DNA from: Theocolax elegans
Taxonomy: Eukaryota > Arthropoda > Insecta > Hymenoptera > Cerocephalidae
DNA: 64,000 nt
Direction: 5' to 3'
Assembly (NCBI GenBank): GCA_026168455.1
Contig: CM047428.1
Location: 83,408,594-83,472,593 of the forward strand
Of the stretch, positions 23,544 to 37,600 are shown one piece after another. Position numbers and translations under genes: made by a program. The first letter of the stretch is position 1. The number at the start of each line of letters is the position of its first letter. A model generated the notes under the pieces. That model was not told where the DNA came from. It searched no databases and saw only the letters and a list, made by a program, of their open reading frames with translations.

Positions 23544-25629
23544 TTATTTTTTATCACATTTCGAGTTGTAATTATTCCTGTATACATGTGTGTGCCCAAG
23601 CTAGTCATTAAATTAAATAAACGAGAATTAATAAATTGATAAAAATTCAATTGCTCAACGCGTTCCGTTGCAACATACTATATACAAAGAAATAAGGATA
23701 TTTGCATAGAGAAATTGTCAAAGTGAATAAAAAGCAAAAATAGAGGAATGCATACCGTATACCGAACAGTTTGTAATAATAACGCATTATACTGCAAGTT
23801 CATTTGGTCATTGTGGCGAGTGTACCTAATTACCAGATGCGCAACCCGATCATTAAAAATCCGAGATTTTTAGCGAAAGAATCGTTTGAATTGCGCAACC
23901 GATAGCTTTCTCTTTTTATTTTCAGACGTATCTCGGTATAGACCAATAGTTGAACATTCAAACATCAAAAAGGATCGAAAAGATTTAACGAATAAAATCT
24001 CATCCAAAACACGGGGGAAAAAGAACAAGCGGTAAGAGCGAGAAGAGGAAGGTAAAGAACCGAAGGGGATCGGAAGGGTCTTTCTTGTCTTCTGCGAAAC
24101 GGGATCCTTTGATCGGCCCTTCTGTGACGTAGCACTGCGATCCTTTGTGCTTTTTGTCCGTCGCCTCAGCGAGTAGGGAGAAAACCGTATCTTCCAGGTG
24201 TGCACGAGATTCTCAACCGTTTTCGGCCTTGAATCCGTGAATCGCTACACATACTTATGCACACCGCAACCTAAAATTCTTTTTACAATTCTTCTTTACG
24301 AGCTCGCGTCGTTGATTTAATTTTTCGTAGACACGCACTATCGTTTTATTTTATTTCAGTGTCAGGTTACGCAAACGATAAAAATTAAATATTAATAAAA
24401 AGATATTTTAGATTTTTTGTAATTTTAAACCGAAAATAAATATAAGATACATTAATAATACATTACTAAAATAGTATAATTATTCCTTAATATTGAAATA
24501 TAACGTAAAGTTAGAACAACTTCTGAAGAAAAATTTATTATCATCTGAGCGGAGAACAGAGAAAAAATAATAGTAAATAGCGATAAGCCTCGTAGATACA
24601 ACTGTATTATCCCCCATATCGTTTGACGGTTGCAATTCACGAGATAAGCGAAAGCATCGTCGTATTTTACGATGACAAAAAATTTTACGTTTTTAAAGTA
24701 CGCGATAATTAATTTGTTACGATCGTTTAGCAGCAATTATGTTAAATAACCGTAACCGATAATATTATAAAGAGAAAATATTAGTTTAGTACCGAGAATT
24801 TTATTACCCAATTAATTGTATCTGAAAAACTTTTCTCCTATGTACACTAAGTAATTCAATAACTATTATATTTCCATTCAGTCTATATTTAATAATATTT
24901 CATTGTCCATCGTCTTGAATAATGACATAGTTAACGGGGTAACGTATATACACGATGCGACATCTACTTTAATTGAATTTTTACAATATAATTATTTTTT
25001 TTAAAGGGTTGTTTTTGTATAATTAGATTAAACGTAATTCATTTACAGATTATAAGCACCAGTACAATTTTTATCAATTTTAAAATTAATACCATTTGTT
25101 AAACTATTTATGTTAATCGAAGGGACCGTTTTTTTATAATTGAACATTTTGAATAGTAAAATAAAAGAATCTTTTGAAACGCGATTCTTTTTCGAGGTAA
25201 GTAACGTTTAACTTTAAACGTCTTGTCATTAGGTTCGTAGAGGAAGCGGTGCCTTTGAACAAAACGTACTTTTTTTATTCAAATTAATTTGTAAGTGGTT
25301 CATTCTTAGATGCGAGTAATTTATAAATTGATCTATATATCTTTGCAGACTCGTGCACAGTAGAAAAATTCCACGTCGAATCGTGTGTAGATCGTTTACA
25401 AGGATCCTCAGAGTTCAAAGTACAAGTTTAACTCGAGTATTTTATTCGAAATTGGTCGTAGGTGTAAATGAACGTGACGGTTTGAACGTTTGCCCTGATG
25501 GATGGAAATAATTGAGCTTGGAGTTTATGTACAAGTTATACGGGTGGGAAATGGGAGAAAGTGAAAATTCACCCTTAGATTAACGTGTACGCGAAATGTA
25601 ACCGGCAAAAGAAGCAACAAGCTCCGAGA

Positions 25630-25830
25630 GAGGATAGGTTTACGGCACATGCGCGTGCGTCGAGCAGTAGTGGGGCCGACGAGGGTCGAATCCTCTCCTT
25701 CTCTCCCCGCGCGTAAACTCAGAAGGGAACGGCGGCGCGCGACTTATTCAGAGGCTCGTTGCGCTCCGAGCGACACGTATCGCGGGCCGATCGGGGGCCC
25801 CACTTTTTACCAATTCGACCTAAACCACCG
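25630..25830. promoter_or_regulatory. GC-rich island, candidate transporter promoter or 5' exon
   Basis: Among the most GC-rich patches between the zinc-finger and transporter genes (AACGGCGGCGCGCGAC, CGCGGGCCGATCGGGGGCCC). It is flanked by AT-rich DNA. No protein-coding signature. Confidence 0.3.
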
Positions 25831-28800
25831 ACAAACTAAATAGTACACAACACGAAGGAGCTGGCCTCTTTTTCGATAATTAATCGTACTCACAGATACT
25901 CGCCGTAATCAGCCTCAGGTGAGTACCTCTGGCTTGTGCACCCAAGATTATTTAACGGGGAGCTTACGCCCCCACGTGCTACTCGATATTGATTTTGACG
26001 GAGCGCCCTCCACGAGCGAAAACTAGCCTCCGTTCCATGGTGAAACACGTTCGAAGATTCGCTTTTTTGTGCCTTTTTATCCTTCATGTGGTTCAAGCCG
26101 GTTCACCAAGATTTACTTACTTTTCTCAGGATTTACAGTGATCTAGTTGATAGGTGATACATTCATTTTGTGACGACTCTCGTGGTTTTTTTATGTACGC
26201 AGTACGCGCAAGTGTATCTTGCATGATTACTCTTTCTCCGATTTTACCTATTTTTCTTGATCGTTCCTTTGCAATTTTATTTTATTCACTTAGTTTCGAG
26301 GAACGGGCGTTTTACTCTTGACAAGAATGATGAAACATTTCGGTGTGTGAGTTTTTGTGATTGAATTTTGAGGTATGTCGTCATTTAATTTAATTGTAAT
26401 TGACCTTTTAATTCTGCAATTGTAGTTATGACATTTTCAATTTTCGATTGTTCAGTGTTATTAAAAACAAATCTCAGGATTATTGAACAGTCGGTGCGGT
26501 AAATACTTCACGTCACGTTACAGTGTCACGTCTGAAACTTTTTCTAAATTATTATTTTATAATATTTGCACGACCTTAAGATAATTTCAAATTCTATCGT
26601 ACTGTTATAAAATGATGAAAACACGTTGTACCGCTCTTCAATACTAGTAAAATAATGTTCTTACACAATGCATATATTGTGCAACATTTATTTTTTCCCC
26701 TAAAATTCCAGTTAACATCCATTTTTAGAGGAAGTAGTTGTTTATTGCATTCGAGTGCAAAACAATGGATTTACGGGATTCATACAGATATACAATCATT
26801 AAATCATTTAAACAACTATTCGTTAAATATCCCAATTTTTGGGTAACAAACCGACTTTGTTAAACTCATCGTTTATTTGTAACGGCGTAAGCTACAGAAA
26901 CTTCGTGATATGAGTGTAATACGATGGCACGAATCCTTAAATAATTAAACTAACGAAAGTTTAACGGGATCAATAAATATTGACCAGAGTGAAAAAATTT
27001 CATACTTTATATACGTACATGGTAATTCTGTATGTTAAAAAGCTGCATAACGTGTCGCGTTGACTTCTTCTACTTGTTCGGAACGTAGACGCGCATTATT
27101 CTTTCCGCGCTCGTACAAATCGTACAAATTGAGTATAATGTAGCACGTGTGTAATTTTTATTTTTTTATTCGATGTTACTACGTGAACGTGTGTATAACT
27201 AATAACGTTTGATTCGTGGGTTGTTTTCGATTATGGTTTTACTTTTTTAGCGCAAAATTTTAATTGCGATAATTATAATTACAGAGTTTTTCAAACAAAT
27301 TATTTTTATATGAATATTCACTAAACATTATCGATTTAAAATGGAACTTTCTTAAAATAGGAGAACGCGCGAAAAATTGAAAAATTCGATTAGATGTCAA
27401 GAGGTATTAAATAAGCTAGGAAGAAAATCATAACGCTTACTCGTTTCAAATACTCCTATAGGTATACATCAATCATTCTTGAAAGGAATCCAGCAAACAA
27501 TTCAAAGCTACTGCTTCTTATTTTTCTTCTTTTTTTTCTTTTTCTCGCAGTAGCGTTTAAGCACAGTATACAACTGCGCGAGATACGTGAAAAGGGAGGA
27601 AAAAATCGATCGACCCCCATGGGAGGATCGTACCGTTGACACAACTCGACTTTGTCAATTTTAACCGAGGGGTACACGTAATATTCTCTGTAAATTGACT
27701 GGTTTTCCCTATACATATAATCAATTTATTTCTTCTAGATTGATATACATATACGCGCATTCGACATTCAATATTCCTTCAAAATGAAAAGTCCTTGATA
27801 TTTTTCATTCAAGTTGGACTTGCTTTTACATTTTAGTAATTTCTTCTCCTTACCGAGGAATCTTATAGGGTATGAGATTATTATATACGCGTATATTCCA
27901 AATATTTTATTAAAATGTTTACAATATTTTAACTTGTGTCTATATATAGATTTAATTGGGTGTACTACGTCGACTATCTTGAATAGAACGATGAATGTTT
28001 GTAAAAGTTTATTAGAGAGTTTAATTTAAGTATAATAACTTCATCAACGTAGCTTGTAATTTTGAAATTCATTAAAATACGCTTAACCTCGTAATATGTA
28101 AATATAGTTATTAAAAATGTCGAAAGGGATGTAATAATGACATCTTTTGAATAATTTATAAATTTCCTAAGAAATATACCGTCGAATACATTATCACTAA
28201 CTTTTATACACGTATTACATACAAAAATTGAATATAACGCTTAAATATGATAAATCACGTATACATGGATCCTCGGGTAAATCTTTGACATTTTTGCACG
28301 AATTTCGCTAAATGTCCGGCACTTCACATATAAAATAGAAAAAAAAATATTTATTATTTTGAATCCAGTGCGAGAATGGACATATGCACGCACGCGTATA
28401 TTCGTAGAACGGTTTCGAAAATCGCGTCGTTCGGTTGAAATCGCATCATAGGGGAAAGTTCTTAACCGTACAGAACGAAGCAGTACGAATGCTCGGCTTC
28501 GGAAGTCTGACCGATACCGCACACGAGGAGAGAAAATATGTGTTTTTGCTACCACCCTCGTATGGATATATACCTACATATATACGTATAGTCGGTTATT
28601 CGCTTCACCCCTCTTACATTCTCGCATCGATTTTCTAAGTGTAAATTATGCGGCTTACGAGATGGAATTACGGGGGTGTTTCATTTATTCGGCACGAAAT
28701 TTTTTCTACAGGGATGCATGCGTCCACCTATTTTTATATTTAATTAAATAAGCCACGTCGATTTATCGAGAAATGAGAAATTACGAAATATTGTAATTAT

Positions 28801-29519
28801 TATAGTGTTCGGTCATCCTTAACTATTGTAACGAGCATTCAATCTTCGTTTTACTCATCGCGAAACTTTGATTTTCTCTCCGCGTGTATCGAGATGAATA
28901 TCTTGTTTGTACTTGGTTTGCTGGGTTATCGATAACATTTTTTGTTCGCCGAAAAGAACTCGGCAAAAAGAAAAGAGAAAGGGAAATCAAATGAGTTTCG
29001 TTAGATCACTGAATCATTGGTTACATTGTTCACGGTTAACGGTGGTTCGTTTTTAATACGCCACGCGTAGAGAAATCTGTACCATTCGTCACTCGTTCTG
29101 TGAAATTGAAATTGAGATTAGAACATTTTACATTATTATTTATTTTTAATATTATACAAAGTGCATATAGAAATTATCGCATGTATATATAAAAGAAAAA
29201 TGATATTTCGATAAAACACTGAGGTTGTATCCTTCGTTATCTTAAACCTCAAAGTGTTGAAGTTAAAAAAGGTGCCATCCATAAATCTTGGAAACGCTAA
29301 AGATGTAATGGTTGATTCGAGAGAAACATTCTTACGATGTAGACGATAACAGTAGGTTTTTATCTACTTATATTTATAAAGTACATGTTTAAAACGCGCT
29401 AAAATTCGAATACTTTCAAAAACCTTCGAATAGAAAATAAAATAAACGATTATGTCGATGTTTTAATTTACATCGTTCGAGATACGCGTATTTAAAAATA
29501 GAAAATAGGTATGAAAACA

Positions 29520-29720
29520 AGTTTATAACGATTGGTCGAGAGGAAAGGTGTGTGCTTTGTTCGGATCGACTATTCGTCGCGCAGTCGATTAAAATCCAAC
29601 AGAGAAATGTGTCGAAATCCACGGGGCTCGTGTGTGCGTGTCTGCGATTCCCGACGATTTTGTCACGTTCCGTACTCCTGACTTCTTAAATTCCAGGTGG
29701 CTTATTTTACTCGCTTCTGC
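29520..29720. promoter_or_regulatory. GC-richer patch, second candidate 5' exon or promoter
   Basis: CpG-containing stretch with CGTCGCGCAGTCGATT, about 1.7 kb upstream of the first transporter coding exon. Composition is the only evidence. Confidence 0.2.
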
Positions 29721-31391
29721 GCTCGATCAAGGTCTTCCTCGCGTATATTTTTTTATATCATTAATAATAATATCGTTTGTCATTTACTTCTTCGTTTTTT
29801 TTCGCAACTTTTCAGTGCTCGATGAATGCTCGACGCAGCAGGTGATTGGAGCGAATAATTTGCAATCAGTTGTTTCCGCACGAATATGTTATAAACAACA
29901 ATGAGCTTAGATTATAGTTATCCTTCGGTTTGTCGATGTTTAAATTTATGCGGCTTTTTAAAAGTAACGCAGCTCATTGTTACACTGAAAGAAAAATGGT
30001 GTATTAAAAAAATGACTATATTTTGTAGTAACGCAAGAATAAACTTCGATTATCGTAATTTTGCAAATGTTTCATGTTAGAATATTACAATGCTTATTGT
30101 AATTTTTGGTATAATTTTTGTTGTAATTAAAGATTTATTTTAAGCCTCGACAAATTGTAATAATTACTATAAAAAAAAAGCGAAATTACTATGTAATCGA
30201 AATATATTCTCGCGTTACTGCAGCTAATAATTATTTACTATTTTTTCCAGTGTACCGATTAAACTCGAAAACAACTCTGCATAAAAATTGATAATTTTGT
30301 GCAATCGATCGATGAAGTTGATGATTATCAAATTGATCCGTTTAATCTTGATTCGCATAAACGTTAGAAATTGGGTGCTAAACAAAGAACGATCGGTTAA
30401 CCTAATATTTTATCGTATATGGGATAAGTATATATATAAAGTGTAAACGTTAACTCGGGGCCGGTGCATCCAAGATAAAATGGAACACAGTGTAGTCTTG
30501 GCTGGAAACCGGAAAGTACACTTTTCGCATCATTATTCCACTTAGCTAAAAAGAAAAGTGGATAAAGTTCATTCGAACGTTGCTTGACTGCAGCAACGAG
30601 AGAAAAGGAAAACGCGATTCAGCTCGGATTGTTACCGCTCGGCGCGTAAAATATATACATTATTCAACGAAATCAAGGGAATATACAGTGCGGCGTAGGC
30701 GAATAAACGTTACTACGACACCCAAAGGAATTGATAGTCTTTCGAGACTCGAACTGGAACAAACTAAACAATATTAAAAGTTTTAACTCTTCATTTTTTT
30801 CTTTTCATTGGATAGATATTTTTGTTCTTATTACAATTACATTGATCTTATTTACGCTGATTTTATTTATCGAACTTTAGTTTTCTCCTTCGAGGATTTT
30901 TTCTTTGTCACAGCTGTAGGAAATTATTATACTTTTTTAAATCTTCTCGTCAGGCTTTTACTTGCGCTTCAAGCTGTGTATACGATTGTTAAACTAATTA
31001 CTTGAAAATTATGGATTAACGTCGGAGTATATTTTACGACTGAAAATTATCGAAAAATGTTTATTTTTGTTTAACGAAAAGTTAGAAGTAATTTTTTTCA
31101 TAAAATGTCACTCTGTCAAGTTCTACGAAACTTCCTTTATGAATTTTGTCAAATTTTTATTTAATATTTCGAACTTTATACTTATCGATTGCAGTAGTAG
31201 ATCTATGCACATTGAAAAAAATAGCATATTTAAATGAGTACATTTTGTTTGGTATTAAATGTATTTCCTGTTAATTTTGTTTATTACGAGAGTCTACCAA
31301 ATTCCATGTTAAACAAAACACTTTTCATTAAGTAAATTAATTTTAAAAAGATGTATCCATTGTTAAACAAGTGAACCATTGTTATTGTAGA

Positions 31392-31652
31392 ATGTCGAAG
31401 TCGGGGAGCCTAAAGGGAAGTACGAAGGGAAGCATAAAGGATGGAGAGACGAACGGGCCTTACGACCCGGTGGCCGCTGGAACCGACGAGATCAAGCTCG
31501 AAGCGAAAATGTCCCTGTTGAACGGGTGCACGGTAATCGTTGGTTCCATCATTGGTTCCGGGATCTTTGTTAGTCCCACCGGAGTTCTCATGTACACCGG
31601 CAGTGTGAACGCGAGTCTTCTGGTATGGACGGCTTCTGGAATTTTCTCTATG
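31392..31652 (+). CDS. Transporter coding exon 1: N-terminus, TM1-TM2
   Basis: ATG preceded by acceptor ATTGTAG|A. A short polar Ser/Lys/Gly-rich cytoplasmic N-terminus is followed by [20 protein letters not shown] (TM1) and [12 protein letters not shown] (TM2). Donor ATG|GTCAGT, phase 0. Confidence 0.93.
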
Positions 31653-34600
31653 GTCAGTCCATTTTTATTTATTATAATATAACTTCGAAATATAATTTCG
31701 TGGTGTTCGATACGGATTCTTTACATTTATCAAGGAACTTCGTTAATTGTGTAGCAACTTATATATTTGTATCGTTCGAAATCAGATTGGCGCGTACTGC
31801 TACGCCGAGCTCGGCTGCATGATCCGGAAGTCCGGAGCGGATTACGCGTACATTATGGAGACGTTTGGACCGTTCATGGCTTTCATGAGACTTTGGATCG
31901 AGTGCATGATCGTCAGGCCGTGCAGTCAAGCCATCGTCGCGCTTACCTTCAGCAAATACGTTCTTAAACCTGTCTTCCCCGAGTGCACGCCGCCCGATGA
32001 CGCTGCCAGGTTACTCGCTGTTTGCTGCATCTGTAAGTTTACTTTGTCATTCCCACTATTTTACTTTTCTTCCTTTACAATTTTATAATTAAGCTTTCCC
32101 AAAAACGCAATCTTACTTTCATATTTATTTTCATTTTTTCTCGGTTAATTTTTTATCGAATTAAGTTTTACTTTGCAATAATCTTTTATTCTTAATTAGT
32201 TGTTCCTTTCAATCAATTGCCGGACTAATATTTATTATTGAATTATATCTTTATCATCGCATATAAACGCATCGTATATATAAGTAAATCATGCATATAC
32301 AATATATCAATACATAATGTACATAAATATTATTAGCAAAATTTTATCGTGTTTTTTTTATTACAATATTATAAACAGTATATAACAGCTGGTACAATTT
32401 TATAATCTAGCTAAGTACACTTAGTGACCTAAAAGAAATCGAGAGAATAGCTCCACTTCTCTATTCATCCCTAATAGATGAGCACACCAATTACTCATCG
32501 ATTCTCTAGTTCGTTAACCTACTAGCTAAACCACCATTATCCTGCAATATTTGATCGATAAAACACTCAGTTTTCGTATAATAGGTGTGAATACAACCTC
32601 GCAAGAAAATAACGCTAACGAAGGGATGTTATCGTTTATCAAGGAAAATATATTAAATACTGAATCAGTCAGTTGTAAGGATGACAATTAGCTTGCGTCG
32701 ACATTTTTAATCTTCCAAAGTGATACTTTAGATTTTCCTCTAGCGGGTGCTCTGTTACTTAGAAGCTCGCGCAAGCCTTACGCACTAAAGTCCAAGGTTT
32801 CACTGTGCCGTTGTCGCACCAACTTGTCCAATGTTGATAAAAAGGGGAAAGCAAATCTACAATTATTGTTGCAAATTGCAACGCAACTGTAGACCGATAC
32901 TTTTGTCTACAATTGTATTACCGATTCAAAAAAAATGTGTTGTGTGGAATGTTTAGTGCGTTAAAAGAGGAAATAAATAAAACTTAATAATCTCATTGTA
33001 TTTTAATTTTATCGCTTTGTCGAATCAATTTGAAAAGGGTTTGCGCGGTTTATTAAAATTGACATTTGTAAATCTCGCAACGAAATAGTTCGCACACTAG
33101 CAATTATTCGATTGAATAGACGTACATTATAGTGACGTGTGAAAAAATCTCGTTGATCTAATTGATTCAAATTCTCTCTTTACCCTCATGATTTCATTTA
33201 ATTTATAATCTGATACGTTGTCACATTTTCATAGAGCAAATGACATGGCCTTTTTTTCTTTTCTTATTAATTAATAATATTATTAATTAATAACTATCAG
33301 AAGAATTAATCATGGACGATAATTTCGATTATGTAAATCAATCGATAGTCTTCTGTGCGTTATAGAAATTAACTGTCAGCATATATCTCGCACATAATGG
33401 ATGAAATTTGTTATCTCTCCTTTCTAAACCAAATTTAAGCCAAAACGTTTGTATTTACAAAAATTGTTACGATAAGCTTTCCACAGATAGATAAAACTTA
33501 TCAATGCAACAGTTGTGTCTCTTCGAGTGATTATTAAAAATTGAAGATGATCATTTTAAGAAAACAAAGAATTTGACGTGTAGTATAGTGTTTATCAAAA
33601 GAACGAAATATGATACAACCAAACAATAAATCGTCTAAATACCATAAGCGTCAGCAAAAACGATGCGCGCGTGGCCTCGTCATTTTTTTCCCACCACGGA
33701 AAGAAACGCGCAATAAAAGGAATATCCAGGTCGCGGAGGTTTCGACTGATGCAACTCGTCTGCAAAATTTCGTGCTTAGATTTCTTCAAAGTTTTTCTCT
33801 TTTTTTTACTTCGTTTCCCTTTGGTGGGTTTGGCGACGATAATAACTGGCCACGCGATTCTTCGTTCATTCTTCGTCGCTTCATTGAATTACGGGTGAAT
33901 CTCTCTCCACCTCTTTGTACATCTCTCTTCGCATGGTCATTTCAGTTCACCTCTCTTTTACAATATTTGTAAAGGTTTCGTTTCCATTTCGATAATTGTA
34001 ATCGACTGCTCGTCTAGATTGTCAAAATCGTGTGCAAATAGAAATGAATGAAATAAAATAAATTTAATTTTCCCGTAAAGATGTGTAAAAAAAATCAAGC
34101 ACATAAATTAGTGTATTAACGCGAATAAATGTTTTTTCTATGGGTCGATTAGATATTGCTAGTAGGTGGTGTAATTACATTCATTAAAGTAACTTTAATT
34201 AAATTAGAATTTCTGTAATAGTACGTGAGTTACTTTTAATAAATTGTATAGAAAAAATTGAAATAATGTGTCCGCCTGTATAGATGTATATTGCGTGCAC
34301 GATTAAGACGCTTCTATCATCTTTAATCATCATTTATACTAGTGTATTTGAAACATTAATATAATTTAGTCGCTTGAGTAAATTTTATTCGAGTTTTAAA
34401 TAATTTCAACTTGAGTTTCTAATCGTGAAGTAGTGTATCTTTCCGAAACGAATGCTATAGAACAAACTATGTTTAACGTTGAAATATAAGAATTATTATT
34501 TCGCTTAAAACTGAAATATCAAGAATTTTCGTTTGATTGGTAGGGTGTTGACGGCTATATCGATACTGCCCTTACCACCTACGCGTATCACCATTCGATC

Positions 34601-37600
34601 AGTCGGGATTTGCTTTGAAATTGCATTACCTTTTCTTGAAACAAATTGCTTCTCCGATTTGATCCTCAGCGTCGTATATTTCAATTTTTAAAAAGATTAT
34701 CTTATGCTAATCGACATAATTATTTACACTATGAAACATAAATATTTGTGCATTTGTTCTGAATTTATTATACTTTTTCAATATTAACTATTAAAATATA
34801 TATTATAAAATATGTATAGAAAGCTAAAACAACGTACTTGATTATTAAAAAAAAACATTCATTTTGACTGTATTTAATTCATTAACTCATAATGGCTAAG
34901 ATGTATCATTTATCGTAAAGTATTCCTTCATTCAGCGCAATCATGATTATTTTTCACATCAATTCGTATCGACGTCTCCTTCGAAATTCCAAACTTTAAA
35001 ATCCCTGTCATCAAGAATTTGGATGTCTCTCTTATGAACAAATCGATTTTCTAAATAACTTGAATTATTTCTTCGTAATTTGTAAAAATAAATAATTTTT
35101 ATTAATTTTACGAGTACCACGTTGAACGTTAAAAGAATTTGCTAACTACGTGACTGATCAACAAGCGTAGCGAAAAAGAAACGCCGGAGATTACGTACTC
35201 CATTTCATTTGTTTCGTATATCTTATGATTATATACGTATATACTCTTTCTACTTCGTCTTCGATTTTTCTCGTCGAGTTCAAGCGATAAAAAAATAAAG
35301 GCTTTCCGAGATGAAGATACTCTACCCGTAAAGAAAAGTTGAATAAAAATTACTAGTTCTTTTAATTTTTCTCCATAATTTATATTATAAAAATTGTAAA
35401 TCACTTTAAAATGTTTACTATACCGGATAGTAATTTTTCCCAGACGAGATATACACTTTTTTGCAATATACTGGCACGCCAATATTTACCCGAAACATTT
35501 AGATACTTTCTATTGAATTTTTTTCTCCGTATATACATTAATCAGTCACAGATTCATCACTGTTTGCAAAAATATAAATTAATTAAATTTTTACTGCTGT
35601 ATAAATATCTATGTATATTGATAACGTAGCACATGAAATTATCAATTATTTCAAAAATGCATTTGAAATTCCATCTTTTTCAATCAATTACTTTGTAACG
35701 TAAGGATCTTGTACGGGTTATAAGGCCGTAAAATTTGTAAACACCATGAGCCAACCTCCCGTTATCACAGTTCTCGGCGAAATATCTAATGGATTAATTC
35801 TTTGCCTTAGTCCGCGGCGAATCATCCGTTCACAATGATATTTCGCCTCGGGCTGCATGAACGCGAGGCTCACCTGAAGGTACACCACTAACTAATACAT
35901 CAATTTTCACGAACGTCAGTTGAGAAAAATGTGCTTATAACCGAAATATTTCCGAAAGCCGATATTTAACGAATTGGCAAACGTGTACGTTGTAGGTACA
36001 ATAACGCTGAGCCAATTGACGAAAAAAATTTCATCATAGCGCACCTGTAATAAAACTCGTATAAATATATTTTAATGCAACGGTTCATCGCTTTTTTCGG
36101 ACAGGTGTATATCCGCGTGAAGAATAATTTGCAACTCTGTCCTTCGTGAAAAATTTCACGATTGAACGAGAAAAGCCTAATTATCAGCGACAAATGTCAA
36201 GGTTGCGTATACGACCAATTGCCATCTTTCTATTGTCCATTAGATTGGCGTCTTCGTAAAAGTTTTTTTTCTTCTTCCTAATACGACCATCCGGTAATTC
36301 GCTATATTCAATCTTCGATGATTATATAGCTCCTTAATTTTTTTGAGTATAATTTCGAGCTAAAAATTGATCTTTATACGCTGTAATTTGTGGTTAAAAT
36401 ATCTTTTGATATTCTTCTCATTTTTCGATTATCGTCGAGCGTATAATACGCGTAAGAAGCATACGAAGAGAAAATAAACTGTTGTAAGGTAATGTGAATA
36501 AATGTTGCAAGGAGTACACTCTTCACGGCGAAATTAAAATACGAGAACTTACGTTTGCGGAAAATGTTTATAGTGCATGATCAATAAGGAAATAGTTGTA
36601 ATGATGAGGTCGAGCTGTCCTTTAGAAGTAAATTTCATTTTACACTTAATTTTATATTATTCATTATACATTGATGAAAGAAATATGTCATTGCTTTAAT
36701 CTTTTCAATGTTTGTATAAATTGTAAAAAGAAAAATGACTTATATGTTTACAAATCCATATGTATTGTACTTTGTCTAGTTTTACAGTAAGAAAAAAGTT
36801 CCTTTGGAACGAAACATAGCTATTTTTAACATAATATTTTCCGTAATGTACAATTAAAATGCGCAAGACTTTCTTAAAAATTCAAATTTTAATATACGTA
36901 AAAAATATTATAATTTACTTTGGACAGTAAAGTTATTGTTCCTGTCATTACTTTATTACATAGTTGAAGGATATATAAAAATATGTCCAAATCATTGGTT
37001 CAACTAAGCCGATTAACTCGCATTAACGTCACTTATAACTGCAGGTTTGCATAAATTTCTGTTCCTCGCAGTTAACACTTTTGATCGACAGATCCGATAA
37101 ATCTCATTATATTAAAATAATTTTCCACGGACGGTCGTGTGCACTTTTATAAAATAATAATACTAATGAGAATGAATCGAGGTACACGAGTTGCGTAACG
37201 CACGTTTAACGGATATACGGAGGAAGAAAAAAGATCGATCGATTGAACAAATACGCGCGAGAATATTAAAATAAAAAAAAACCAGGAAAAAATGAGTGAA
37301 TTTGTATTTTTGTTTGTGTTCAAGGTGTGCTAGCGTTCGTCAACTGCTGGGACGTTAAGTGGGCTACCAGGGTACAGGATGTTTTCACGTACGCTAAACT
37401 CTTGGCGCTGTTTATCATCATTGGAACTGGTGGATATCAACTTGCCAACAGTAAGCATATTTTCTATTACAACGCGACACGTGGACTTTTTCGACTGTAA
37501 TAAAACTCAATAAGCTTCGAGTATACGTGCTCGTCTTCTCAACTCTCTTCGCGTAAATTTAATTTCCGCATGGGAATTATGTAGTTTTTTTTTCAATAAA

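Larger units (their letters stand above)
21201..31390. other. Long non-coding interval upstream of the transporter CDS
   Basis: No conserved coding exon. The transporter coding exon starts one base after an acceptor, so part of this is its 5' intron(s). Holds a (CA)n tract at 23517-23543, GC-richer islands at 25630-25830 and 29520-29720, and a TATA-like TATATATAAAG near 30430. Confidence 0.6.

Noticed and set aside
24030..24205. Minus-strand Arg/Ser-rich ORF
   Set aside because: No domain, no splice context, low complexity; looks like a chance frame in a less AT-rich patch.
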